A stretch of 6,424 bases of DNA, taken from contig CALCXK010000123.1 of NCBI GenBank assembly GCA_937905835.1, positions 1 through 6,424 of the forward strand, in the 5' to 3' direction. The position numbers and the translations under genes were made by a program. The notes under the pieces are model-generated. The model was not told the origin of the DNA. It saw only the letters and a program-made list of their open reading frames with translations, and ran no database searches. Within the stretch, counting starts at the first letter, position 1; each line of letters starts with the position of its first letter. Origin of the DNA: an uncultured Ilumatobacter sp. (GTDB lineage Bacteria; Actinomycetota; Acidimicrobiia; Acidimicrobiales; Ilumatobacteraceae). Below, piece after piece: positions 1 through 5,292 of the stretch.

Positions 1-67
1 CGCAACGAAAAAGGCCGCCGCCCGCAAGAAGACGGCGAAGAAGAAGACCGCTGCGAAAAAAGCCTGA
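1..67 (+). CDS. C-terminal end of a protein with a Lys/Ala-rich basic tail (partial)
   Basis: The reading frame that starts at base 2 is open to a TGA at 65-67 and encodes about 21 residues, almost all Lys, Ala, Thr or Arg, in an irregular A-K-K pattern. Tails like this are known at the C-termini of actinobacterial DNA-binding proteins such as HU-like proteins and topoisomerase I, where they are thought to bind DNA backbone. The catalytic or folded part lies outside the window, so the identity cannot be decided. The gene converges on gcvT, with only 8 bp between the two stop codons. The low-complexity composition could in principle be chance, but the in-frame stop placed exactly at the junction makes a real gene end more likely. 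Confidence 0.6.
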   Translation, partial: ATKKAAARKKTAKKKTAAKKA

Positions 68-79
68 CCGGCGGGTCAG
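64..79. terminator. Small hairpin spanning both convergent stop codons
   Basis: CTGACC (64-69) and GGTCAG (74-79) form a perfect 6-bp stem around a GGCG loop. The plus-strand TGA (65-67) lies in one arm and the gcvT TGA (76-78) in the other. There is no T-tract on either side, so this is only a weak candidate for a bidirectional terminator, or it may simply reflect two facing TGA codons with matching flanks. Confidence 0.3.
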
Positions 80-1134
80 ACGAACGGTGGTCGCACGATG
101 CGGCCACTGAGCTCTTTGCCCCGCACGTCGATCGTCACGGCTTGACCCTCAGAGGTGTCCGGCGGGAGGAACCCGAGGGCGATTGCATGGCCAAGGACCG
201 GCGAGAAGTTGCCGCTGGTGACCTCGCCGACGACCTTGCTGGCGATCGAGATGGTGCAACCCGTTCGAGCCGGTCGACGGCCTTCCAGGGCGATACCGAA
301 AAGTCGGCGAGTGACGCCGGCTTCGCGTTCGGCAAGCGCAGCATCGCGGCCGGTGAAGGCCGGCTTGTTCCAGGCAACCACCCAGCCGAGGCCGGCCTGC
401 AGTGAGGTGACCCCAGCGCCAAGTTCTTGGCCGTGCAACGGCAACCCTGATTCGAGTCGAAGTGTGTCGCGAGCACCCAGCCCTGCCGGCGTGATGCCAG
501 CGGCCAGCAGTGCGTCCCAAAGTGCAGGGGCCGTATCGACGGGCACAGCGATTTCGACGCCCGGCTCGCCGGTGTAGCCAGTGCCAGCCACGGTGCAACT
601 CGTGCCGTTCCACTCGCATGTAGCGACATGGAATCGACCAACGGCTGCCGCAGCCGAGAAGACGGTCGCGAGCTGCGCATTGGCCTCAGGACCTTGCACT
701 GCGATGACTGCCCGAGTGCGGGTTGTCTCCAGTCCCCCGATAGCGGCGACCACGTCGTCTGTGTTGGAGGCGTTGGGCATCACGTCGAACACGTCGGGGT
801 TGCCGTCGGCGCGGGGATGCCACCAGATGATGATGTCGTCAAGCACGGAGGCGTCGGTTGCATCGAGGAGATGCGTGTACTGCGCCCGGCCGGGCGCGAT
901 TTTGGTCAGATCGTTGGTGAATGCCGCCTGCAGTCGATCAAATGCTCCATCGCCTTCGATTCGGACGGAGCCCAGATGCGACACGTCGAACATCGCGGCA
1001 CCGCCGCGGCAAGCGAGGTGTTCAGCGACGGTGCCAGACGGGTAGGCGATTGGCATCTCCCAGCCACCGAACTCGACGAGGTTGGCGTCGAGTGCTCGGT
1101 GCTGTTCGGCGAGCGGTGATCGTCCGAGCTGCAT
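76..1134 (-). CDS. gcvT: Glycine cleavage system T protein (aminomethyltransferase)
   Basis: The 352-residue protein is close to the usual 360-370. GcvT transfers the methylene group from the aminomethyl-lipoyl arm of GcvH to tetrahydrofolate, releasing ammonia and giving 5,10-methylene-THF, in the cytoplasm. Family marks seen are FGGWEMP (22-28), AEHLACR (37-43), FDVSHLG (49-55), a conserved acidic DD pair (99-100) where the catalytic Asp lies, the NASN folate-site stretch (121-124), the RLESGLPLHGQE region of the folate-binding domain, EVTSGNFSP near the C-terminus and a final RPPFV. The ATG start fits the family N-terminus (PLxxxHxxL). It follows the merR2 stop by 15 nt with only a weak Shine-Dalgarno, so translation may be coupled. 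Its partner gcvH is in the same minus-strand block. The P protein and L protein are not in the window. Confidence 0.96.
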   Translation of the reverse strand: MQLGRSPLAEQHRALDANLVEFGGWEMPIAYPSGTVAEHLACRGGAAMFDVSHLGSVRIEGDGAFDRLQAAFTNDLTKIAPGRAQYTHLLDATDASVLDDIIIWWHPRADGNPDVFDVMPNASNTDDVVAAIGGLETTRTRAVIAVQGPEANAQLATVFSAAAAVGRFHVATCEWNGTSCTVAGTGYTGEPGVEIAVPVDTAPALWDALLAAGITPAGLGARDTLRLESGLPLHGQELGAGVTSLQAGLGWVVAWNKPAFTGRDAALAEREAGVTRRLFGIALEGRRPARTGCTISIASKVVGEVTSGNFSPVLGHAIALGFLPPDTSEGQAVTIDVRGKELSGRIVRPPFV

Positions 1135-1149
1135 GGGGTGCCCGACGGC

Positions 1150-1638
1150 TCAGATGACTCGTCGGTGGGGCTGCTCGTGAAGGATCTGCGCAGCGATCTC
1201 GGCGACATCGGCTTCAAGTTCAGACTGCACGCCACTCATCGACAGCATGTTGAGGACACCCTGGCCCTTCTTCAAAACGTCAATCAACTGACCGTCGTCG
1301 GCGCAGACCTGCACGCTCTCGCCTTCGATGACGAGGTGGGCCGAGGCGATGTCGGTGGTGACGTATTCGCGCAGGTATTCGAACACCTTGCGGACCTGTT
1401 CCAGCTTGATGCCGGCATCGAGCAGCTTCTTGATCGTCTTTAATTCGAGCAGGTCCGTATAGGAATAACGGCGACGACTACCGCTGCCGCTGGCATCGCT
1501 GAGCGACGGGCGAATCAGGTCGGTGCGGGCCCAATAGTCGAGCTGGCGGTAAGAGATACCGACGACGGTGGCCGTCTGTGTGCCGCTATACCCGAGGGCT
1601 TTCGCGAGTTGCTGATCGGTGATTCGAGAGTCGTCCAT
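1150..1638 (-). CDS. MerR-family transcriptional regulator (Rv1830-like)
   Basis: A 162-residue DNA-binding protein. A MerR-type winged helix-turn-helix spans roughly residues 20-75, with the typical YRQLDYWARTDLI (30-42) and RRRYSYTDLLELKTIKKLLDAG (55-76). The C-terminal half (about 100-150) carries SVQVCADDGQLIDVLKKGQG, which resembles the C-terminal part of the mycobacterial Rv1830 group rather than a metal-binding MerR loop; the single Cys (112) gives no metal site. Position after a DUF151 gene matches the Rv1828-Rv1829-Rv1830 order, which supports orthology (from memory of that family). The ATG start is preceded by a strong GGAGG at 7 nt, and the gene has its own promoter about 105 bp upstream. 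It precedes gcvT by 15 nt, so both are probably co-transcribed. Targets are unknown; autoregulation is plausible given dyads at its promoter. Confidence 0.9.
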   Translation of the reverse strand: MDDSRITDQQLAKALGYSGTQTATVVGISYRQLDYWARTDLIRPSLSDASGSGSRRRYSYTDLLELKTIKKLLDAGIKLEQVRKVFEYLREYVTTDIASAHLVIEGESVQVCADDGQLIDVLKKGQGVLNMLSMSGVQSELEADVAEIAAQILHEQPHRRVI

Positions 1639-1645
1639 GGTCCTG

Positions 1646-1650
1646 CCTCC
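1646..1650 (-). promoter_or_regulatory. Strong ribosome binding site of merR2
   Basis: GGAGG on the minus strand sits 7 nt before the ATG at 1638. It is the clearest Shine-Dalgarno in the minus-strand block and fixes this start, in keeping with the gene being the first of a separate transcript. Confidence 0.75.
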
Positions 1651-1685
1651 AGTTCGTTGATCTCAACAGGGCGACACGGCGTGCC

Positions 1686-1776
1686 GACGGTTGTCGAGAC
1701 TCACGCGGCGGCACCACAAAGGGGTAGTTACAGCTCTGTGAGATGTACGACTCTACGCACCCTGCGCACAACCGTC
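1686..1776. repeat. 9-bp inverted repeat pair flanking the merR2 promoter start region
   Basis: GACGGTTGT at 1686-1694 and its exact reverse complement ACAACCGTC at 1768-1776 are separated by 73 bp. The second copy overlaps the -35 element of the merR2 promoter, and the first lies in the transcribed leader. The two could be paired operator half-regions or could pair in DNA looping. A 9-bp match could also arise by chance in a region of this size, so the role is speculative. Confidence 0.35.
1730..1739. promoter_or_regulatory. Short dyad just downstream of the merR2 transcription start
   Basis: ACAG-CT-CTGT is a 10-bp interrupted palindrome placed about 4-13 nt after the predicted start near 1743. 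The position suits a repressor site or a tiny leader stem. The arms are only 4 bp. Confidence 0.25.
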
Positions 1777-1778
1777 AA
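1750..1778 (-). promoter_or_regulatory. Sigma-70-type promoter for merR2-gcvT
   Basis: On the minus strand, TTGACG (1773-1778) is followed by an exact 17-nt spacer and TAGAGT (1750-1755), close to the TTGACA/TAnnnT consensus for primary actinobacterial sigma factors. Transcription would begin near 1743, giving a leader of about 105 nt before merR2. It lies in the only long gap of the minus-strand block, just where a new transcript is expected. Confidence 0.65.
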
Positions 1779-1794
1779 CTATTGATTGAGAGTT

Positions 1795-1806
1795 CTCTGC
1801 TCAGAG
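1795..1806. promoter_or_regulatory. Dyad upstream of the merR2 -35 box
   Basis: CTCTG-CT-CAGAG is a 12-bp interrupted palindrome with perfect 5-bp arms. It lies 16 bp upstream of the -35 hexamer of the merR2 promoter, a usual place for an activator or a second operator. Its core shares the CT centre and CTCTG/CAGAG-like arms with the dyad at 1730-1739, so one regulator could read both; this is inference. Confidence 0.35.
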
Positions 1807-1838
1807 CGTAATTGTCGCCGCGAATTGGTTGGTCATCC

Positions 1839-1861
1839 CCACCCCGCCCTGGCGCAGGTGG
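1839..1861 (-). terminator. Hairpin immediately after the DUF151 stop codon
   Basis: On the minus strand CCACC pairs with GGTGG and, inside, CGCC pairs with GGCG around an AG loop, with a small asymmetric bulge. The structure begins at the first base after the DUF151 TGA and is GC-rich, but no U-tract follows. Terminators without U-tracts have been proposed in GC-rich actinobacteria. Its place at the end of the five-gene run and before a new promoter supports the call. Confidence 0.45.
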
Positions 1862-2350
1862 TCATGCTTCGAAGTCTTCGGGGTTGACGGTGTCGAGGAA
1901 GTCTTTGAAGTCGTCGATGATTTCGGCGGCGTCAGTTTCGGGCTCAGCCGGAGCGTCTTGTGCCTCAGCATCCATCAGTTCGTCGCTGGCAAACAGCGGT
2001 GCATCGCATCGAACTGCCAATGCGACGGCGTCCGATGGGCGGCAGGAGATGACCTTCTCCCCCACCGCGGACGCCAGGTGTACTTCGGCATGGAATGTTC
2101 GGTCGACCATCGCGGTGACCACGATCTTTGTCACCGAGGCGCCCAGCTCGCTGAGTGTGGCGAGGAACAGGTCGTGCGTGAGCGGTCGAGGCGGCTGAAC
2201 ACCTTCGAGTGCGTAGTGAATAGCGGATGCTTCGGGCGTGCCGATGTAGATCGGCAGGAGTCGGTTACGGCCGCCCTGTTCGCGCAACAACATCATCGGC
2301 GTGTTCGCCGGTACTTCGACACGGACGCCAACCAACTCGAGAGGGATCAC
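1862..2350 (-). CDS. Bifunctional nuclease domain (DUF151/BFN) protein, Rv1829-like
   Basis: A 162-residue cytoplasmic protein of the DUF151 family, whose plant member was reported to have DNase and RNase activity; the function in bacteria is not settled. Family marks are an N-terminal beta strand LVGVRVEVP (6-14), LPIYIGTPEASAI (32-44), PPRPLTHDLF (53-62), the core SCRPSDAVALAVR (102-114) and a C-terminal acidic helix with FKDFLDTVNPEDFEA (148-162). That last stretch is characteristic of the actinobacterial versions next to MerR genes. The start is GTG, chosen because the protein begins at the conserved first strand and no alternative start lies just upstream. It begins 14 nt after the stop of the two-domain MerR gene, with no clear Shine-Dalgarno, so coupled translation is likely. 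Stable association with two MerR genes suggests a role in the same regulatory circuit. Confidence 0.93.
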   Translation of the reverse strand: MIPLELVGVRVEVPANTPMMLLREQGGRNRLLPIYIGTPEASAIHYALEGVQPPRPLTHDLFLATLSELGASVTKIVVTAMVDRTFHAEVHLASAVGEKVISCRPSDAVALAVRCDAPLFASDELMDAEAQDAPAEPETDAAEIIDDFKDFLDTVNPEDFEA

Positions 2351-2364
2351 GTGGCTGACGATAC

Positions 2365-3303
2365 TCAGTCTTCGAAGTGGTGGCGCATCGCGGCTTGCAT
2401 CAATGCGTCACGAAGCCTTCCGCCAAGCTGATCGAGATCAACAAGGTGCTGGCGAGCCTGACCGGTCGCGTGCGGATTGCGCTGGCGAAGGAGCGGCTGG
2501 ATCATCTGCTCGAACAGGCCGACTTCGCGGTCGGCAGCGACCTTCCATCCTCGGAGGTGGCGGACATCAGCACCAGCATCCAACAGCTGCTTGGACACGC
2601 GGGCGATATCGAGTGCACCTTTGCCGTAGATCCCACTTGAACCTCGGAGAGGGGTGATCAGTCCGTACGACTCGAGGTTGTCGAGTTCGGCTGCGTCGAG
2701 GTCAGCCATCGAGCACAGCTCGTTTTTGGTGAGAGTGACTCCAGGAAGAAGATTCGGCGCTGCAAGCATGGTCGAGGGCGGCGGCTTTGTCGACACCGGG
2801 GCGCGGTCCAGTTCAGGGGTATCCAGCTCCCCATTCGGTGATTCGACGGCTTCCGTCGGTGGGGCAACTGGCGCGGCTTCACCGATGAGTGCCGGAGCTG
2901 CATCGACGGACTCAGCCGTGCGTGCGAAAAGAGCGTGAGCGCCCGTGGCCATGGTGACGACCTGAGCATTGGCTGCGGCGGCGTCGGGCATGTTCTTGAT
3001 ACCGCGAGGACGTGGAATCTCGCTGGTGGGATCGATCTCGCCAGAATCGAGGCGATCCTTGATCACCCGCAGCGGCAGGTAATTTTCTCGTTGCTCGCGC
3101 AAGATGCATCGCAGCAGCTCGACGTCGTCGTCGTAGAATTTGCGGTAGCCGGACGGGGTGCGCTCAGGGTCGATCAGACCTTGACTCTCGAGAAAACGAA
3201 TCTTCGAGATGGTGACATCGGGGAACTCTTCGAGCAGGAGCGCGAGCACCTCACCGATCGAGAGGTGGGACATCGACGTACTCGGAATTAGTCGCTCAGC
3301 CAT
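2365..3303 (-). CDS. Two-domain MerR-family regulator (Rv1828-like) with long linker
   Basis: A 312-residue protein from the ATG at 3303. Residues about 12-88 form a MerR winged helix (LSIGEVLALLLEEFPD, then ISKIRFLESQGLI, SGYRKFYDDDVELLRCILREQ). Residues about 89-188 are a Pro/Ala/Glu-rich, probably disordered linker. From about 190 a second MerR-like domain follows (TKNELCSMADLDAAELDNLESYGLI, later RHLRGWKVAADREVGLFEQMIQPLLRQRN), as in mycobacterial Rv1828, which at about 247 residues has a shorter linker. The ATG overlaps the end of the FHA gene in ATGGCTGA, an 8-nt overlap that favours this start and coupled translation. An in-frame TTG four codons upstream (3315) and an ATG ten codons downstream (3273) are alternatives. 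No metal-binding cysteine pattern is seen, so the signal is unknown. Confidence 0.92.
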   Translation of the reverse strand: MAERLIPSTSMSHLSIGEVLALLLEEFPDVTISKIRFLESQGLIDPERTPSGYRKFYDDDVELLRCILREQRENYLPLRVIKDRLDSGEIDPTSEIPRPRGIKNMPDAAAANAQVVTMATGAHALFARTAESVDAAPALIGEAAPVAPPTEAVESPNGELDTPELDRAPVSTKPPPSTMLAAPNLLPGVTLTKNELCSMADLDAAELDNLESYGLITPLRGSSGIYGKGALDIARVSKQLLDAGADVRHLRGWKVAADREVGLFEQMIQPLLRQRNPHATGQARQHLVDLDQLGGRLRDALMQAAMRHHFED

Positions 3304-3784
3304 CGTTGCGCTCAAAAAACACGAGCCTGAATTTGCCTATCTGCAGCTCGTCGCCATGACAGAGCAGCATCTTGTCAATGCGTTCCTGGTTGACGTAGGT
3401 GCCATTCAAAGAGCCAGCATCGCTGGCCACGTAACCGTCAGCCGTTCGCTCGATCTCAGCATGACGTCGAGAGACGGTGATGTCGTCGAGGCTGATCTCA
3501 CTGTCGGGGTGACGACCGAGCTTCGTGGTGGTTTCGTCGAGCGAGAACCTTGAGCCGGCTTGGGACCCTGCACGAACGATCAAGACACCGACCTTGAGTG
3601 GCAATTCGCCGATCGGGATGACGAGGTCATCGTCAGTACCCGGCGCGTCTTGCAGTTTGTCGATCGCTGTCAGCGTGACTGTCCGATCTTTTAAGGAGTC
3701 CATCGGTTCGCCACAGCTCGAGCAGAAGGAACTCTCAGGTGGGTTGCGATGGCCGCACTGGTTGCAGAACACGTAGGTACTCAT
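3296..3784 (-). CDS. Zinc-ribbon and FHA domain protein (GarA/OdhI type)
   Basis: A 162-residue protein. An N-terminal CxxC-x10-CxxC zinc ribbon (Cys 7, 10, 21, 24) is followed by a short linker and an FHA domain (about 63-158) with the phosphothreonine-binding set GRHPDSE (R91), VSRRH (S105, R106, H108) and GSLNGT (N127). GRHPDS, DDITVSRRHAE and GDELQIGKFRLVF are strikingly like GarA/OdhI, the PknB/PknG substrate that inhibits 2-oxoglutarate dehydrogenase and tunes glutamate metabolism. GarA lacks a zinc ribbon and has an N-terminal ETTS phospho-motif. Here only Thr 35, 37 and 39, just after the ribbon, occupy a similar place. The ATG was chosen because it lies 5 nt after the gcvH stop with AGAAGG in front; reading further upstream would overlap gcvH. 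Synteny (gcvH before, MerR after) supports a GarA ortholog. Whether it has the same targets is inference. Confidence 0.92.
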   Translation of the reverse strand: MSTYVFCNQCGHRNPPESSFCSSCGEPMDSLKDRTVTLTAIDKLQDAPGTDDDLVIPIGELPLKVGVLIVRAGSQAGSRFSLDETTTKLGRHPDSEISLDDITVSRRHAEIERTADGYVASDAGSLNGTYVNQERIDKMLLCHGDELQIGKFRLVFFERNDG

Positions 3785-3789
3785 GTGTG

Positions 3790-4170
3790 TCAGCCTTCTG
3801 TGAGCGCCCGATAGCCGTCGGCATCCATCAAGCCCTCGAGTTGAGTGGGATCGCTCATTTCGATGGAACAGATCCAACCTTCACCGTACGGGTCACTGTT
3901 GAGGAGTTCGGGGGTGTCGTCGAGTTTCTCGTTGACTGCAACAATTGTTCCGGACACTGGCGCATAGATGTCGCTGACCGACTTGGTGCTCTCCACCTCG
4001 GTGAACGAGTCGCCGACAGTGACGACGCTGGCGGCCTCGGCGGCCTCGACGAACACGACGTCACCGAGGGAATCCTGAGCGAAGTCGGTGATCCCGATGG
4101 TGACGGTGTTGCCGTCTTGGCGGATCCACTCGTGGTCCGACGAGTAGCGAAGGTCAACGGGAATGTTCAT
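3790..4170 (-). CDS. gcvH: Glycine cleavage system H protein
   Basis: The 126-residue protein has the family's usual length. GcvH carries the lipoyl arm that shuttles the aminomethyl group from the P protein to GcvT and is reoxidised by the L protein. Visible marks are YSSDHEWI (9-16), the GITDFAQDSLGDVVFVE strand region (26-42), the lipoylation site ESTKSVSDIYAPVSG with Lys63, and NEKLDDTPELLNSDPYGEGWI before the C-terminal helix. The ATG was chosen at the family N-terminus; the frame runs further upstream but that part overlaps pgsA and is not GcvH-like. It starts 20 nt after the pgsA stop with a weak Shine-Dalgarno, and ends 5 nt before the FHA gene. gcvT lies about 2.7 kb downstream in the same direction. 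Lipoylation enzymes are not in the window. Confidence 0.97.
   Translation of the reverse strand: MNIPVDLRYSSDHEWIRQDGNTVTIGITDFAQDSLGDVVFVEAAEAASVVTVGDSFTEVESTKSVSDIYAPVSGTIVAVNEKLDDTPELLNSDPYGEGWICSIEMSDPTQLEGLMDADGYRALTEG
3794..3799 (-). promoter_or_regulatory. Ribosome binding site of the FHA gene
   Basis: AGAAGG on the minus strand lies 9 nt before the ATG at 3784, inside the last codons of gcvH. It decides the start in favour of the 162-residue product over a longer upstream frame. Confidence 0.6.
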
Positions 4171-4190
4171 CACAGCCACAGTAGCGAAAA

Positions 4191-4835
4191 TCAGGGTGAA
4201 GAAGGAACACGGTGGGCGCGACCTTCGGCGATGCCCTCGCGCACCTGGGGGATGTAACTGACGCCGGTCCACAAGCTCAAGGCCAGCCCCGGTACGCCTG
4301 TCAGCCATGACAAGACGTTGAAGAACCCCGACTCGAAGACGTTTGCGTTGCCAATGAGGAAGCTCGGAACAGCGCCCATGAGCATGAAGGTGGCGGTTTT
4401 GCCCCACCATGTGACGTCGAAACGTTTCATCCCGAAGAACAGCGTCGCAATGGCCATCATCAGCCCAACGGCAACCTCGCGGAAGAGCACCGCCAGGGCG
4501 AACCAGAGCGGAATCGAGCCATCAATGATAATGGCGACGACGGCGACGAAGAAGAAGAGCCTGTCGACGGTCGGATCAAATATCTTGCCGAATTCGCTCA
4601 CCTGATTGAACCGTCGTGCGATGTAGCCGTCGATCCAGTCGGTCGACCCAAGCGCAGCGAGCATCCATGCGGCCCCAGCCCGGTTGTCTTTACTGAACAG
4701 GAGCCAGAGGAACAGGGGCAGGCACAGCAACCGGGCCAAGGTAAAGAGGTTCGGCACCGTCCACACGTTGTCGAACAGGCCGGCGTCGTCGACGGTTACT
4801 TCGGAGATCGCCGATGTTGGTCGTTGGTCGGTCAC
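4191..4835 (-). CDS. pgsA: CDP-alcohol phosphatidyltransferase (PgsA-like)
   Basis: A 214-residue integral membrane enzyme. It carries the full family signature D-x2-DG-x2-AR-x8-G-x3-D-x3-D (D66, D69, G70, A73, R74, G83, D87, D91), the divalent-metal and CDP site. Hydrophobic segments at about 30-47, 56-66, 98-112, 116-135, 150-165 and 175-192 fit the usual six helices. The preceding VPNLFTLARLLCLPLF is typical of phosphatidylglycerophosphate synthases, which make PGP from CDP-diacylglycerol and glycerol-3-phosphate. Phosphatidylinositol-phosphate synthase or cardiolipin synthase activity cannot be ruled out. The GTG start was chosen because longer readings run antisense through the HIT gene, and because a TAnnnT box lies 6 nt before it. 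It is the first gene of the probable operon with gcvH, FHA, merR and DUF151. A pgsA-like gene also lies near this block in mycobacteria. Confidence 0.88.
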   Translation of the reverse strand: MTDQRPTSAISEVTVDDAGLFDNVWTVPNLFTLARLLCLPLFLWLLFSKDNRAGAAWMLAALGSTDWIDGYIARRFNQVSEFGKIFDPTVDRLFFFVAVVAIIIDGSIPLWFALAVLFREVAVGLMMAIATLFFGMKRFDVTWWGKTATFMLMGAVPSFLIGNANVFESGFFNVLSWLTGVPGLALSLWTGVSYIPQVREGIAEGRAHRVPSSP

Positions 4836-4841
4836 GAGTCC

Positions 4842-4847
4842 ATCGTA
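4842..4847 (-). promoter_or_regulatory. -10 box for a leaderless pgsA operon transcript
   Basis: On the minus strand TACGAT fits the TAnnnT consensus and is followed by 6 nt and then the GTG of pgsA, so the expected +1 falls on the start codon itself. No Shine-Dalgarno is visible, in line with a leaderless mRNA, which is common in actinobacteria. No convincing -35 is seen. Confidence 0.45.
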
Positions 4848-4856
4848 CGTGGCGCC

Positions 4857-4862
4857 TACTGT
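4857..4862 (+). promoter_or_regulatory. Possible -10 box for the HIT gene
   Basis: TACTGT fits TAnnnT and lies 9 nt before the HIT ATG, giving a leader of about 3 nt or less. There is no Shine-Dalgarno before this ATG and no clear -35, so the call rests on position. Confidence 0.3.
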
Positions 4863-4871
4863 GGCCGACGT

Positions 4872-5270
4872 ATGACCACTGTCTTTACCATGATCATCAA
4901 CGGCGACATTCCCGGCACGTTCGTATGGCGCGACGAACAGTGCGTAGCTTTCATGTCGATCAACCCGATTACGGCCGGCCATGTGCTCGTTGTGCCGATC
5001 GAAGAGATCGACCACTGGATCGATGCGTCCCCCGAGTTGAACGCCCACATGTTCGACGTGAGTCGCAACATTGCTCAGGCGCAGCAGCGAGCGTTCGGCT
5101 GCGCCAAGGTCGGCATGATCATCGCCGGCTACGAAGTGCCCCATGCCCATATCCACCTGATCCCGACCAACGAGATGAATGAGCTGTCATTTGCTCACGC
5201 TGCGGCGAGTGTCGAGCGTTCCCACCTCGATGCGTGGGCTGCAGCCATCACCGCCGAACTCTCAACCTAA
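4872..5270 (+). CDS. HIT-family nucleotide hydrolase/transferase
   Basis: A 132-residue histidine-triad protein of the HINT/Fhit-like type, a soluble enzyme that usually cleaves nucleoside phosphoramidates or dinucleoside polyphosphates through a covalent His-NMP intermediate. The HIT motif is HAHIHL (H91, H93, H95) preceded by G86-Y-E-V-P. The N-terminal FxxIINGDIPGTFVWRD and the AFMSINPITAGHVLVVPIEEI (26-46) are classic for the family, with the nucleotide-binding strand region intact. The ATG was chosen because the family N-terminus starts here; an upstream TTG at 4824 would add 16 unrelated residues and overlap pgsA. The gene is alone on the plus strand, divergent from pgsA and convergent with the SRAP gene. 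The exact substrate cannot be read from the sequence. Confidence 0.94.
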   Translation: MTTVFTMIINGDIPGTFVWRDEQCVAFMSINPITAGHVLVVPIEEIDHWIDASPELNAHMFDVSRNIAQAQQRAFGCAKVGMIIAGYEVPHAHIHLIPTNEMNELSFAHAAASVERSHLDAWAAAITAELST

Positions 5271-5292
5271 GGTCTGTCACGCCGCTTCCTCC

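Noticed and set aside
581..1119. Plus-strand frames of 154 and 163 residues opposite gcvT
   Set aside because: Both lie wholly within a full-length GcvT gene on the other strand, overlap each other, and show no domain.
1639..1861. Glycine riboswitch in the merR2-gcvT leader
   Set aside because: The leader is too short for a tandem aptamer and no matching core could be seen by eye; a covariance search would settle it.
1829..2431. 200-residue plus-strand frame across the DUF151 gene
   Set aside because: It is antisense to a well-conserved protein, and its start lies in the hairpin region rather than after a ribosome binding site.
3785..3877. Upstream extension of the FHA gene by 31 residues
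   Set aside because: It would overlap gcvH; the ATG at 3784 has a well-spaced AGAAGG and begins the zinc ribbon.
3739..4257. 172-residue plus-strand frame opposite gcvH
   Set aside because: It is a GC-codon shadow of gcvH and the FHA gene with no recognisable domain or ribosome binding site.
4171..4410. Upstream extension of gcvH by 80 residues
   Set aside because: The extra residues overlap pgsA in another frame, are rich in Arg/His typical of shadow frames, and the GcvH fold begins at the ATG at 4170.
4836..5156. N-terminal extension of the pgsA frame by 107 residues across the HIT gene
   Set aside because: It runs antisense through a clear HIT protein, has no family similarity, and the CDP-alcohol domain is complete from the GTG at 4835.
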